A stretch of 35,369 nt of DNA. Origin: an uncultured Prevotellaceae bacterium (lineage in GTDB: Bacteria; Bacteroidota; Bacteroidia; Bacteroidales; Bacteroidaceae). Below the pieces are notes generated by a model that was not told where the DNA came from, made no database searches, and saw only the letters and a program-made list of their open reading frames with translations. The stretch is taken from NCBI GenBank assembly GCA_902800595.1, contig CADCFA010000020.1, positions 4,033 to 39,401 of the forward strand, in the 5' to 3' direction. This document shows positions 23,469 through 32,068 of this stretch, piece after piece (within the stretch, counting starts at the first letter, position 1; each line of letters starts with the position of its first letter). The position numbers were made by a program, and so were the translations under genes.

Positions 23469-23525
23469 AATTTATACCTTTTTATTGTTTTACTTTTCGT
23501 AACTTTGATAGACATAAAACAAAGA

Positions 23526-23552
23526 ATTCCGACAAAGTTGTCGTGTCGGAAT
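23526..23552 (-). promoter_or_regulatory. Hairpin in the greA leader, possible attenuator
   Basis: ATTCCGACA (23526-23534) pairs with TGTCGGAAT (23544-23552). On the - strand the stem is followed by TTCTTTGTTTTA, a U-rich tail. It lies between the greA promoter and start codon, so it could end some transcripts early; it could also terminate readthrough from the PAP2 gene. Confidence 0.55.
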
Positions 23553-23592
23553 CCTTGCTTCTAATATGTCGTATCCTTACTTAATCTGAGTG

Positions 23593-23623
23593 CAAAGATA
23601 GACATTATTTCTGAATCAAACAA
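23593..23623 (-). promoter_or_regulatory. Promoter of greA-HIT
   Basis: On the - strand: TTG (complement of 23621-23623), 20 bases, TATCTTTG (complement of 23593-23600). It lies directly after the PAP2 stop codon, 125 bases upstream of greA. Confidence 0.75.
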
Positions 23624-23642
23624 ATTTTAAGCTGAAAAAATG

Positions 23643-24608
23643 CTAATAATGTCTTTTCGATACCGTCCAATAGGTCTGTAGCACGATGTAAAACAACACG
23701 GCAGACAGCCAGCCGGCAATCACATCGATGGCGTAATGGGCGCGGATATAGACGGTGGCAAAGCACATCAGCACGTAAAAGGGCAGGAGGATGTAGAACA
23801 GCGGACGGCTCTTGGCGCGCCAGGCAAGAAGCATCACCACGGTGCCGATGCCGACATGACTGCTGGGGAAGGCAGCTGTGGGGCGTTCGCCTGCCTCGTG
23901 GGCACTGACGATACACTGGTAGAAGAACCCCTCGCTGTTGCCAGGCATAATAAGCATCTCATCGTGTGTCAGGAAGTAGTCTTTCACATTGGGGAAGATG
24001 CCATTGGCAATATGCTCCATGCCTGCTGCCAGATAGTAGTATTGCGGACCCGTGACAGGCAGGAAGATAAAGATGATATAATAGAGGAAGAACGCCCCCA
24101 GGATGACGAATGCCGTGCGCTGGAATTCTGCGTACCGGCAGAAAAAGTAAAAGAGCGTTACGGTAGCAATCATCGGGAAGTAGGAGGCATAACCTAGATA
24201 CATCAGCTCACTGAAGATAGGGTTGTCGATGGTCTGTGGAAAGAGTAGGGCAGGCTGGCAGCCGAAGATCCCTTGTTCATAGCTGGCAAAGAGGTGGTCG
24301 AGGTTCGGGAAGAGCTTGTTAAACTCATAGGTCTCGGAATACCACCAGCCGAGTAGGAGCAGTTGCAGACAGACACGGAAGAGGAGCGTGAAGCGACAAG
24401 GCACCATCCGATAGACAGCCCAGAGGGCGGCAGTCGTAGCCACGATTCTCGCACGTCCCCAGATCATGTCCTCAGGATGGGAGAGCTTCGTATAGGTGAA
24501 GAATGTGATTAGCAGTGTCAACACCAAATACCCTAAGACAACCCACTCACAGGTGAGCAGACCTTTATGGGGCTTTTTCTCTATCTCGAATAGCTTTAAA
24601 CCTTTCAT
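23643..24608 (-). CDS. Inner-membrane PAP2-family phosphatase/transferase
   Basis: A 321-residue protein with about six hydrophobic helices and no cleaved signal. The catalytic blocks are ERPTAAFPSSHVG and RAHYAIDVIAG, as in PAP2 proteins and in the related inositol-phosphorylceramide/sphingomyelin synthase group; the wide spacing and the Y-rich central loop lean slightly to the latter. Substrate is probably a lipid phosphate or lipid head group. It follows the epimerase gene by 10 bases, so the two work in one unit, possibly in lipid or glycan assembly. Confidence 0.75.
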   Translation of the reverse strand: MKGLKLFEIEKKPHKGLLTCEWVVLGYLVLTLLITFFTYTKLSHPEDMIWGRARIVATTAALWAVYRMVPCRFTLLFRVCLQLLLLGWWYSETYEFNKLFPNLDHLFASYEQGIFGCQPALLFPQTIDNPIFSELMYLGYASYFPMIATVTLFYFFCRYAEFQRTAFVILGAFFLYYIIFIFLPVTGPQYYYLAAGMEHIANGIFPNVKDYFLTHDEMLIMPGNSEGFFYQCIVSAHEAGERPTAAFPSSHVGIGTVVMLLAWRAKSRPLFYILLPFYVLMCFATVYIRAHYAIDVIAGWLSAVLFYIVLQTYWTVSKRHY

Positions 24609-24618
24609 TGCTCGCTCT

Positions 24619-25614
24619 TTACAACCATCCGTTTTCTTTATACCAGGTAATCGTGGTTCTCACGCCGTCCTTCAGTTTCACCTTAGGCTGAAAGCCCAGT
24701 TCCTTACGGGCTGGTGTGATGTCACATCGCCAGTTGCGCTGTTTCAGAATATTGTATTTGTCTTTGTTCAGTACCGTTACCTTCCCGCTGATCCGTCCGG
24801 CATATTCGCCGAAGAACGTCAGGATGCGCAGCACCCAGGTGGGAGCCGTGATGCGCAGCCACCAGGGACAGCCTAACTCCTCGTGGATCAGATCGCTGAA
24901 GGTGGTACTCTGATAGACCTCCCCGTCGGAGAGGAAATACTTGCGCCCCGTCTTCCCCTTCTCTAAGGCGAGGAACACAGCCTGTACCACGTCGGTCACA
25001 TAAACGAAGGTGATGTCCTGACGTTGGAAACCCACGGCAAAGTCGATATGCTGTTTGATGCTCTTAGCCATCATGAAATAGTCCTTCTCACGAGGACCAT
25101 AGACACCTGTCGGACGGAGTATGACATAAGGCAGTCTTGAGTCTAACGATGCCAGATACTGCTCGGCAGCCAGCTTGCTGCGTCCGTATTCGGTGTTGGG
25201 CTGCGGTGTGTCGTCTTCACGGATCTCATCATAGGGCATCTTCTCCTTGATGGCACCGAAGACGCTGAGGCTGCTCAGATAGACCAGTCGCTTCAGGGGC
25301 ATCTTCACCTCCAGAAGTGCCTCAACCAGGTTTTTCGTCCCTTCTGTGTTGATGCGACGGAAATCAGCCTTGTTCAGGCATTTCGTCACACCGGCGGCAT
25401 GTACCACGTAGTCGAAGCCCTTTCCCCGCAACTGCTCTACCAGCTGCTCCTTCGATGAGAGGTTAAGTTCTATGAGGTGGATGCGCTCATCGTGCAGGAA
25501 ATCCAGCGAACTGCTCCTGCGTACGGCAGCCCATGTCTCGAAGCCTCGGTTGAGGGCTTCCTCCACGATAAATGAGCCGATAAAACCGCTTGCACCCGTA
25601 ATTAGTATTTTCAT
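24619..25614 (-). CDS. NAD-dependent epimerase/dehydratase (extended SDR)
   Basis: A 331-residue Rossmann-fold enzyme. GASGFIG at residues 7-13 binds NAD(P), the HAAGVT block follows strand 4, and the catalytic Y-x-x-x-K is in EYGRSK. The C-terminal half is of the 3-beta-hydroxysteroid dehydrogenase/nucleotide-sugar epimerase type. Substrate cannot be told; a lipid ketone or nucleotide sugar are the main options. The gene leads a two-gene unit with the membrane PAP2 protein. Confidence 0.85.
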   Translation of the reverse strand: MKILITGASGFIGSFIVEEALNRGFETWAAVRRSSSLDFLHDERIHLIELNLSSKEQLVEQLRGKGFDYVVHAAGVTKCLNKADFRRINTEGTKNLVEALLEVKMPLKRLVYLSSLSVFGAIKEKMPYDEIREDDTPQPNTEYGRSKLAAEQYLASLDSRLPYVILRPTGVYGPREKDYFMMAKSIKQHIDFAVGFQRQDITFVYVTDVVQAVFLALEKGKTGRKYFLSDGEVYQSTTFSDLIHEELGCPWWLRITAPTWVLRILTFFGEYAGRISGKVTVLNKDKYNILKQRNWRCDITPARKELGFQPKVKLKDGVRTTITWYKENGWL

Positions 25615-25632
25615 TTTTCTTTATTTTGGGTG

Positions 25633-25640
25633 CAAAGGTA
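25633..25640 (-). promoter_or_regulatory. -7 element for the epimerase gene
   Basis: CAAAGGTA is TACCTTTG on the - strand, 18 bases before the ATG. No clear -33 element. It is divergent from the promoter at 25659-25691. Confidence 0.6.
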
Positions 25641-25658
25641 CATATTTTTTGGGAAAAG

Positions 25659-25691
25659 TTGTAGATAATTGGTGAATTATTGTTATCTTTG
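25659..25691 (+). promoter_or_regulatory. Promoter of the DUF4491-rnr unit
   Basis: TTG (25659-25661), 22 bases, TATCTTTG (25684-25691), 33 bases before the ATG at 25725. The spacer is slightly long. Confidence 0.6.
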
Positions 25692-25724
25692 CGCATCGAA
25701 AGAAACAAATATTGACGCAAAAAG

Positions 25725-26012
25725 ATGTATTTTACAGGCATTATCATAGCAATCTGCACATTCCTGACAATCGGCATTTGGCATCCGATCGTCATCAAGA
25801 CGGAATACTATTGGGGTACACGCCCTTGGATCATCTACCTCCTGATAGGGGTGGCATCCTTGGTGGCGGCACTGTTCATAGAGAACACGGTCATCTCGGC
25901 TGTCGTGGGCGTCTTTGGCGCCTCTGCCCTCTGGGGGATAGGAGAACTCTTCCATCAGAAGAAACGTGTGGAGAAAGGCTGGTTCCCCAAGAATCCGAAA
26001 CGTCGCTATTAA
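25725..26012 (+). CDS. DUF4491 membrane protein
   Basis: A 95-residue protein with three hydrophobic helices (about 2-20, 37-50, 55-72) and a basic C-terminus. The GIWHPIVIKTEYYWG block and the final WGIGELFHQKKRVEKGWFP match DUF4491, a Bacteroidota family of unknown function. It is 21 bases upstream of the RNase R gene and co-transcribed with it. Confidence 0.8.
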   Translation: MYFTGIIIAICTFLTIGIWHPIVIKTEYYWGTRPWIIYLLIGVASLVAALFIENTVISAVVGVFGASALWGIGELFHQKKRVEKGWFPKNPKRRY

Positions 26013-26033
26013 TATTCTTAAATAAATAAGTCT

Positions 26034-28232
26034 ATGGGAAAGAAGAAAGGTGGAAAACGATTAGGGAAGAAGCAGGTTGTTGAACTGCTGCAGAACCTCT
26101 TTCAGCATCATCCGAACGAGACTTTCTCGTTCAAGCAGATTTTCAAGGTCTTGAAGTTTGACACGCATCCGTTGAAGATGCTTGCCATCGACACCATGGA
26201 GGAGATGGCATGGGATGACTTCCTCTCAAAGGTGAGCGACACGTCCTATCGTCTGAACCTGAAGACGCAGGTGCAGGAGGGCGTGTTCCGTCGTAAGGCG
26301 AACGGTCGTAACTCGTTCCTGCCGGATGATGGCGGTACGCCTGTATTTGTGGCGGAGCGCAACTCCATGTCGGCGATGGATGGCGACCGTGTGAAGGTGT
26401 CTTACATGGCGCGTCGCGACAAACATATCAAGGAGGCGATGGTGATAGAGATCGTGAAGCGTGCCCACGACCAGATCGTGGGTCGTCTGCGGGTGGAGAA
26501 GGATATGGCGTTCCTGGTTGCTCAGGATGCGACCTTCGTCCATGATATCATCATCCCCAAGCGTAAGCTGAAAGGCGGTAAGACCGACGACAAGGCAGTG
26601 GTAAAGGTGGTGCAGTGGCCTGATAGCGAGCATAAGAACATCATCGGTGCAGTGGTGGATATCCTTGGAAAGACCGGTGATAACAATGCCGAGATGCATG
26701 CCATCCTCGCGCAGTATAACCTGCCGTATAAGTATCCTAAGAACGTGGAGGAGGCAGCGGAGAAGATCGATGCCACCATCACCCAGGCGGAGATCGACCG
26801 TCGTGAGGACTTCCGTGATGTGTTCACCTGTACCATCGACCCCAAGGATGCCAAGGACTTCGACGATGCCCTGAGTATCCGTAAACTCGACAGTGGTCTG
26901 TGGGAAGTGGGTGTACATATCGCTGATGTGAGTCACTATGTGAAGGAAGGCTCCACCATCGACAAGGAGGCGTATGCCCGTGCGACGAGTATCTATCTCG
27001 TGGATCGCACCATCCCGATGCTCCCCGAACGCCTCTGCAACTTCATCTGCTCACTCCGTCCCGATGAGGAGAAACTCTGCTATAGCGTGATCTTCCAGAT
27101 GAACGATGAGGCTAACATCAAGAAGTGGCATCTCGCCCATACCGTCATCAGGAGTAACCGTCGCTATGCCTATGAGGAGGTACAGCAGATCCTGGAGGAT
27201 AACGGTGTGAAGGACGGCACAGGTGAGCCTGCGCCCCCTGCAACTAAGAAAAATCCTTATAAAGGTGAGAACGCCTTAGAGCTGATCACCCTCGACAGTC
27301 TCGCCAAGAAACTGCGTGCCGCCCGCTTCAAGAACGGCTCTGTGAAGTTCGACCGTGAGGAGCTGCATTTTGACATCGACGAGACAGGCAAGCCTATCCG
27401 TGCCTACTTCAAGACCTCGAAGGATGCCAATAAGCTCATTGAGGAGTTCATGCTGCTGGCGAATAAGACGGTGGCAGAGTCGATCGGCCGTGTGAAGAAA
27501 GGCGGGAAAGCCAAGACGCTGCCTTATCGTATCCACGACCAGCCCGATCCTGCCAAACTCGAGAACCTGCGCCAGTTTGTGGCGAAGTTCGGTTATAAGG
27601 TGAAGACCAGTGGCACGAAAGGCGCTATCACGAAGTCGCTGAATGCCCTGATGTCAGATGCCGAGGGTACCCGTGAGCAGAACGCTATCGAAACCGTCGC
27701 CCTGCGTGCGATGATGAAGGCGAAATACAGTGTTCATAATATCGGACACTATGGATTGGCATTCGACTACTATACCCACTTCACCTCGCCCATCCGCCGT
27801 TATCCCGATACGATGGTGCACCGCCTGCTGACGAAGTATCAGGATGGTGCCCGCTCTGCCAATAAGGAGAAGTACGAGGAGTATTGTGAGCACTGCAGCG
27901 ATATGGAACAGATCTCCCAGAACGCTGAGCGTGACTCTATTAAATATAAGATGGTGGAGTTTATGGCGGATAAGATCGGTAACACCTATGATGCCCATAT
28001 CAGCGGTCTTACCTCTTATGGCATCTATGCCCAGATCGATGAGACCCATTGTGAGGGTATGATTCCCATCCGCGACCTGGGTGATGACTACTACGACTTC
28101 GACGAGAAGAACTTCATGATCGTAGGTCGCCGTCATCACACGAAGTACCAGTTGGGCGATCCCATCCGTATTCAGGTGGCACGCGCCAATCTGGAGCGTA
28201 AACAGCTCGATTTTACACTTGCTGACGATTAA
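26034..28232 (+). CDS. rnr: Ribonuclease R
   Basis: A 732-residue processive 3'-5' exoribonuclease. A winged-helix and cold-shock region covers about 10-230. The RNB catalytic domain starts near residue 255, with the metal-binding motif TIDPKDAKDFDDALS. The HFTSPIRRYPD block is typical, and an S1 domain occupies the last 80 residues. It degrades structured RNA and helps rRNA and mRNA quality control. The C-terminal basic tail seen in enterobacterial homologs is absent. The gene ends one base before the convergent patatin gene. Confidence 0.95.
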   Translation: MGKKKGGKRLGKKQVVELLQNLFQHHPNETFSFKQIFKVLKFDTHPLKMLAIDTMEEMAWDDFLSKVSDTSYRLNLKTQVQEGVFRRKANGRNSFLPDDGGTPVFVAERNSMSAMDGDRVKVSYMARRDKHIKEAMVIEIVKRAHDQIVGRLRVEKDMAFLVAQDATFVHDIIIPKRKLKGGKTDDKAVVKVVQWPDSEHKNIIGAVVDILGKTGDNNAEMHAILAQYNLPYKYPKNVEEAAEKIDATITQAEIDRREDFRDVFTCTIDPKDAKDFDDALSIRKLDSGLWEVGVHIADVSHYVKEGSTIDKEAYARATSIYLVDRTIPMLPERLCNFICSLRPDEEKLCYSVIFQMNDEANIKKWHLAHTVIRSNRRYAYEEVQQILEDNGVKDGTGEPAPPATKKNPYKGENALELITLDSLAKKLRAARFKNGSVKFDREELHFDIDETGKPIRAYFKTSKDANKLIEEFMLLANKTVAESIGRVKKGGKAKTLPYRIHDQPDPAKLENLRQFVAKFGYKVKTSGTKGAITKSLNALMSDAEGTREQNAIETVALRAMMKAKYSVHNIGHYGLAFDYYTHFTSPIRRYPDTMVHRLLTKYQDGARSANKEKYEEYCEHCSDMEQISQNAERDSIKYKMVEFMADKIGNTYDAHISGLTSYGIYAQIDETHCEGMIPIRDLGDDYYDFDEKNFMIVGRRHHTKYQLGDPIRIQVARANLERKQLDFTLADD

Positions 28233-28233
28233 T

Positions 28234-29109
28234 TTATAACCTTTGTTCGAATTTACAGATTGTCTGAGAAGCTTTCCGTTGTCCAATGGCAATGAGCTTC
28301 TCAGACTTGTCGAAATCAAAGGTGCCGTAGCGGTTCATCTGGATGTCAATGAGCATGTCGGGTGCCATCAGCTTGGTCATCAGGATGGAGTTCTGGCGGA
28401 TCATCAGCGAGGTGGCACGTGAGAGCACGGTGTAATAGTTGAATCCGATATTGTCGGGCATCAGCATGTCGAGAATCTTTGTTTTCAGCGACGTGTCCTG
28501 CTTTTGTATCTCTGCCAGTCTCTCCATCTCCTCCCATTGGGTCTTATAGTTATGGCCACTCACGTCAACGCCGACCAGGATATCACCTCCATGCCTATAG
28601 ACGCGGTTCAGGGGGATGGGATTCAGCACGCCGCCGTCAATCAGGATCATATCGTCACGCTGGACGGGTTCGTAAAAGGAGGGTAGGGAGATACTGGCGC
28701 GGATCGCCTCAAACAGGCTCCCCTTGTTAAACACCACCTCTTTGCCTGCTTTCAGGTCGGTAGCCACGGCGCAGTAGGGGATAGGTAGGTCTTCAATGGC
28801 CATATCCGGCACAAACTCCATGATTGCCTCGATGATGCGCGTACCTTTCACCAGATGGTTGAGTGACAGCGAGAAGTCCGTCAGCCCGAGCATCTTCTTC
28901 CGGTCGATGGTCTTCATCCATTCGCGGAACTCTTTCAGCTTGCCTGCGGCATAGACGCCGCCGATGAGTGCCCCCATCGAACAGCCGGCAATAGAGGTGA
29001 TATGATAGCCCTTTGCCTCCAGTTCCTCGATGGCACCGATATGTGCCAGTCCTCTGGCACCGCCACTCGACAGCACCAGGGCCACGTCTTTTTTCTTTTC
29101 GTCTATCAT
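28234..29109 (-). CDS. Patatin-like phospholipase
   Basis: A 291-residue protein with all patatin landmarks: the oxyanion loop SSGGARGLAH, the nucleophile elbow GCSMG and the catalytic-dyad block DGGVLNP. No signal peptide or barrel domain is present, so it belongs to the short cytosolic RssA-like type. It would hydrolyse acyl chains of lipids. It lies 20 bases after the HAD gene in one unit and converges with rnr at a one-base gap with no terminator between them. Confidence 0.9.
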   Translation of the reverse strand: MIDEKKKDVALVLSSGGARGLAHIGAIEELEAKGYHITSIAGCSMGALIGGVYAAGKLKEFREWMKTIDRKKMLGLTDFSLSLNHLVKGTRIIEAIMEFVPDMAIEDLPIPYCAVATDLKAGKEVVFNKGSLFEAIRASISLPSFYEPVQRDDMILIDGGVLNPIPLNRVYRHGGDILVGVDVSGHNYKTQWEEMERLAEIQKQDTSLKTKILDMLMPDNIGFNYYTVLSRATSLMIRQNSILMTKLMAPDMLIDIQMNRYGTFDFDKSEKLIAIGQRKASQTICKFEQRL

Positions 29110-29129
29110 TGTATCGGGATTTTACTGGT

Positions 29130-29831
29130 TTACAAGATTTTCATGATGTCACGGAGGCTTGTCACCACGAAGGTGGGAGCCGTCGTCTTCTCATATTCAG
29201 GATAGCGGTTGAAGAACAGCGCATCGATGCCTGCAGCCATTGCCCCCATGATGTCCGTCTGCAGGTTGTCACCGATCATCAGGGTGGTCTCGCGCTGCGC
29301 ACCCGACTGTCGAAGGGCATAGTCAAAGAACAGTGGCGAGGGTTTGTTCACACCGGCATCCTCACTCAGGATGATGGTGTCGAAGTAGTCTTTCAGTCCA
29401 CAGGATTCCAGTTTTTTGTACTGCACCTCGTGGAAGCCGTTGCTGCACATGTGCATCCGGTAGCCTTTCCGACGTAGGTCGTCCATCAGCTCGTGCGCAC
29501 CATCCACAACACCCGTCTTCGATGCGCAGAACGCAAGGAAACGGTCGCTCATCTCCAGGCAATAGGCTTCAGTCGCCTCCAGACCTTCACCCACACTTAA
29601 CGGTCGGCGGAACCGTTCCACGATCAGGTAGTCGCGGGTGATCTCACCTTTCGAATACTGGGTCCACAGGTCGATGTTCGTCTGCCAGTAAGCGTCGTAG
29701 AACACCTGCGGATCAGCAAAATACCTTCCCAGTCCGAAAGCCTCATACGTCTCTTCCAGTGCAATCACGGAGTTGCCATGCGTATCGTACAGCGTATCGT
29801 CGAAATCGACAAACAGATCTTTGTATTTCAT
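29130..29831 (-). CDS. HAD-family phosphatase (YjjG-like)
   Basis: A 233-residue protein from ATG 29831; an in-frame start at 29867 lies upstream of the -7 element and is rejected. HAD motifs: DFDDTLYD (motif I, nucleophile Asp), SNGF (motif II), the Lys in NKPSP (motif III) and GDNLQTDIMGA (motif IV). The cap and motif spacing fit the YjjG-like pyrimidine nucleotidase group, acting on small phosphorylated metabolites. The expected transcript start leaves a leader of only about 8-10 bases. Confidence 0.88.
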   Translation of the reverse strand: MKYKDLFVDFDDTLYDTHGNSVIALEETYEAFGLGRYFADPQVFYDAYWQTNIDLWTQYSKGEITRDYLIVERFRRPLSVGEGLEATEAYCLEMSDRFLAFCASKTGVVDGAHELMDDLRRKGYRMHMCSNGFHEVQYKKLESCGLKDYFDTIILSEDAGVNKPSPLFFDYALRQSGAQRETTLMIGDNLQTDIMGAMAAGIDALFFNRYPEYEKTTAPTFVVTSLRDIMKIL

Positions 29832-29844
29832 ATTCACAGTGCGG

Positions 29845-29875
29845 CAAAGGTATATATTCTTTTCCAATTATGCAA
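29845..29875 (-). promoter_or_regulatory. Promoter of the HAD-patatin unit
   Basis: On the - strand: TTG (complement of 29873-29875), 20 bases, TACCTTTG (complement of 29845-29852). A full consensus, only 13 bases before the ATG. Confidence 0.8.
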
Positions 29876-29902
29876 ATTCTATTATAGAAATCGTATAATA
29901 AT

Positions 29903-29934
29903 AAAAAAGGTGCCGGGTCTCACGACTCAGCACC
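29903..29934 (-). terminator. Terminator of the SusC/SusD unit
   Basis: GGTGC (29909-29913) pairs with GCACC (29930-29934), extended inward to about 10 pairs with one mismatch. A6 at 29903-29908 gives a U6 tract on the - strand. Confidence 0.75.
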
Positions 29935-29950
29935 TCCAACTAACAAAACC

Positions 29951-30006
29951 AAAACGTGCCGTTGAAAATCCCCTGCCATTGCGGTAGCAGGGGATAAACA
30001 CGTTTT
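29951..30006 (-). other. Nested hairpins after susD
   Basis: The inner arms ATCCCCTGC (29968-29976) and GCAGGGGAT (29987-29995) lie inside the outer arms AAAACGTG (29951-29958) and CACGTTTT (29999-30006). All are perfect. The structure starts 11 bases past the susD stop, upstream of the true terminator, and may stabilise the transcript. Confidence 0.65.
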
Positions 30007-30017
30007 ATAGTTTAATA

Positions 30018-32021
30018 TTAATATCCATCATTCTGCTTACAATCAGGATTCATCAAGATCTCATTCTCAGGAATCGGCATAAACATCTTATCCATGTTGA
30101 AGTCGAAGCTACGAGCTGTACGCCACTCCTTGATCACTGTAGGACCAGCTTCGGGCAGACTGTTCTTCGGATAAACCGTGTTCACGTGCTCCTCCAGGAA
30201 GTCAGACTTATGCATGTCTGAACGCAGCAGAGGCTCAGCAGAGAACTCCTTACGGCGCTCGTTGTTGACAGCAATCTTCCATACCTCAGAGGTGTAACCC
30301 TTCTCTGCCTTAACCTTGGTGTAGTACTCCTTTGCATCGGGCACCTTCACAGTCTTCGTGTTGAATGGGAAAGGATAATTGCCATCCAAATCCACTGCAT
30401 CACCGTGACCCTGGTCACCGTAGAAGTCAGCAACCTTCTGGTGGTAATCGACATACTTAGACAGGTCCTTGCCAACCTCCAAGTTACCGAAGGCACGCTC
30501 ACGGATCTGGTTAACCAGTGCCCAGCCTTCAGCCTCCTTACCCAGACGGAAGCAGCACTCTGCCTGGTCGAGCAGTACGTTTGCATAACGCTTGAAGTAG
30601 ATGTGGTCGGGCAGCCAGAGCATACCTGTTGACCAGTCGCAACCACGGCCGTTACGCCAGTGCTTGGTTGACCATACGGTAGGAGCGGGGTCAGCAGATG
30701 CCCAGTGATAACCGTCCCAACCTACAAACTCCTGGTTGAAGGGGTTGAAACCGATTGGGTGCTGAGGATCATAGATACCATTGTCACCTTCATCTGTGAT
30801 TGCATACTTGTCATATTCAGCCTGATCGAACTGCCAGTCGGGTTTCTCTTCCGTACCCTTGTTGACATAACCACGCAAGTGGCTCTTGTTGGCATCGAGC
30901 CATTTCTGTGAAGGCTTTACACGCTGCTCCCATGTCGGGTGCTCCTTACGCAGCTCGTAAGGAACGGTAGCGGTAACCATTGAACCGTCACGGCGCTTGT
31001 CGAATGAGCCGGCGTAGTCACCGTCAAGATAGTTCTCGAATGAGTCATACAGCTCCCAAGACATCTGGTAGGTACCCCAGGCACCGTTTGATGTAGGACC
31101 AAAGTAGAAACCTGTCCAACCACGTGCACCAGCGTTCTTGGTGTTATCCCATGTACCATAGTCATCACCAGAGTTCAGCAGGATCTGCCAGATACACTCC
31201 TTAGGCCATGCCTCAGCTGCGTCATACAATGTGGTGAACGAAGGATTCAACTCGTATGTACCGCTGTTGATGATCTGCTGGAAAGCATCGTAAGCTTTCT
31301 GATAGCACTCATTGGCAGTCTCGGGAACGGTAAATGCCTTCCACATGTAAGCATCACCGAGGAATGCGAGAGCCATACCTTTGGTGCAACGACCAGACTG
31401 ATTCTGGAACGGCTCCCAGTCAAGCAGCGAAGCAGCTTCTGCGAAGTCGGCAATCACGAAGTCCCACATCTCAGCAAATGTCTCAGCCTTGGGCTTGGTG
31501 GGATCAGTCAGATAGCTCTCACCGGTCTGCAGCAGGGGCACACGTCCGAAGGTGTTAGCCAGTTCGAAGAACTCGAATCCGCGGAGGGCAATAGCCTCAC
31601 CTTTCAGATGTTGTTTTGTATTATCAGAGATATTCTCAGTGGTCTCAAGACCTGCCAGGAAGTCATTACAACGCTGGATACAGGTATAAGACTGGGTCCA
31701 GAAGGTCTTCAGCTGTGCCTGCTGGGCAGTCCACTTCTGAGTCATGAAGTCCTTATCCCAACCAGAAGCCTGAGAGTCCATTGTAGGGTGGCAACCGTTG
31801 AAGATCCAATACTTATAGGGATCGTCGTTTGTACGGGGAAGCAGCTGGTCATAGCAGCCCGTCATACCCTTGATGGCGTTAGCGTCGTTCTCATACAAAG
31901 CATCAGACGACATAAGCGAGTAGTGTGTTACGTCCAGGAACTTTTCGTTGTCGCAGGAGGTCAAGCCCAAGCCCATCGTACCGCACAACGCTGCACCTAA
32001 AATGAAATATCTTGTTTTCAT
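30018..32021 (-). CDS. SusD/RagB-family nutrient-binding lipoprotein
   Basis: A 667-residue lipoprotein (lipobox LTSC, Cys23). The N-terminus DNEKFLDVTHYSLMSSDALYE is the usual SusD start. TPR-like helices follow, with the ALRGFEFFELANTFGRVPL block and a RRKEFSAEP block near the C-terminus, then an IPENEILMNP end. It caps the SusC transporter on the cell surface and binds the incoming glycan or peptide. It is long for the family, with large aromatic-rich loops at about 260-500. The substrate is unknown because no enzyme gene lies nearby. Confidence 0.93.
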   Translation of the reverse strand: MKTRYFILGAALCGTMGLGLTSCDNEKFLDVTHYSLMSSDALYENDANAIKGMTGCYDQLLPRTNDDPYKYWIFNGCHPTMDSQASGWDKDFMTQKWTAQQAQLKTFWTQSYTCIQRCNDFLAGLETTENISDNTKQHLKGEAIALRGFEFFELANTFGRVPLLQTGESYLTDPTKPKAETFAEMWDFVIADFAEAASLLDWEPFQNQSGRCTKGMALAFLGDAYMWKAFTVPETANECYQKAYDAFQQIINSGTYELNPSFTTLYDAAEAWPKECIWQILLNSGDDYGTWDNTKNAGARGWTGFYFGPTSNGAWGTYQMSWELYDSFENYLDGDYAGSFDKRRDGSMVTATVPYELRKEHPTWEQRVKPSQKWLDANKSHLRGYVNKGTEEKPDWQFDQAEYDKYAITDEGDNGIYDPQHPIGFNPFNQEFVGWDGYHWASADPAPTVWSTKHWRNGRGCDWSTGMLWLPDHIYFKRYANVLLDQAECCFRLGKEAEGWALVNQIRERAFGNLEVGKDLSKYVDYHQKVADFYGDQGHGDAVDLDGNYPFPFNTKTVKVPDAKEYYTKVKAEKGYTSEVWKIAVNNERRKEFSAEPLLRSDMHKSDFLEEHVNTVYPKNSLPEAGPTVIKEWRTARSFDFNMDKMFMPIPENEILMNPDCKQNDGY

Positions 32022-32068
32022 ACTTTAATTCTTTTTCTTTTAACTTTTCACTATAAACTATTTACTCC

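Noticed and set aside
28234-29109. Patatin as an injected lipase effector
   Set aside because: It is far from the spike operon, sits in a housekeeping unit with a HAD phosphatase and resembles the ordinary cytosolic RssA-like type.
29832-29867. Upstream start for the HAD gene
   Set aside because: It would place the -7 element and the transcript start inside the coding region.
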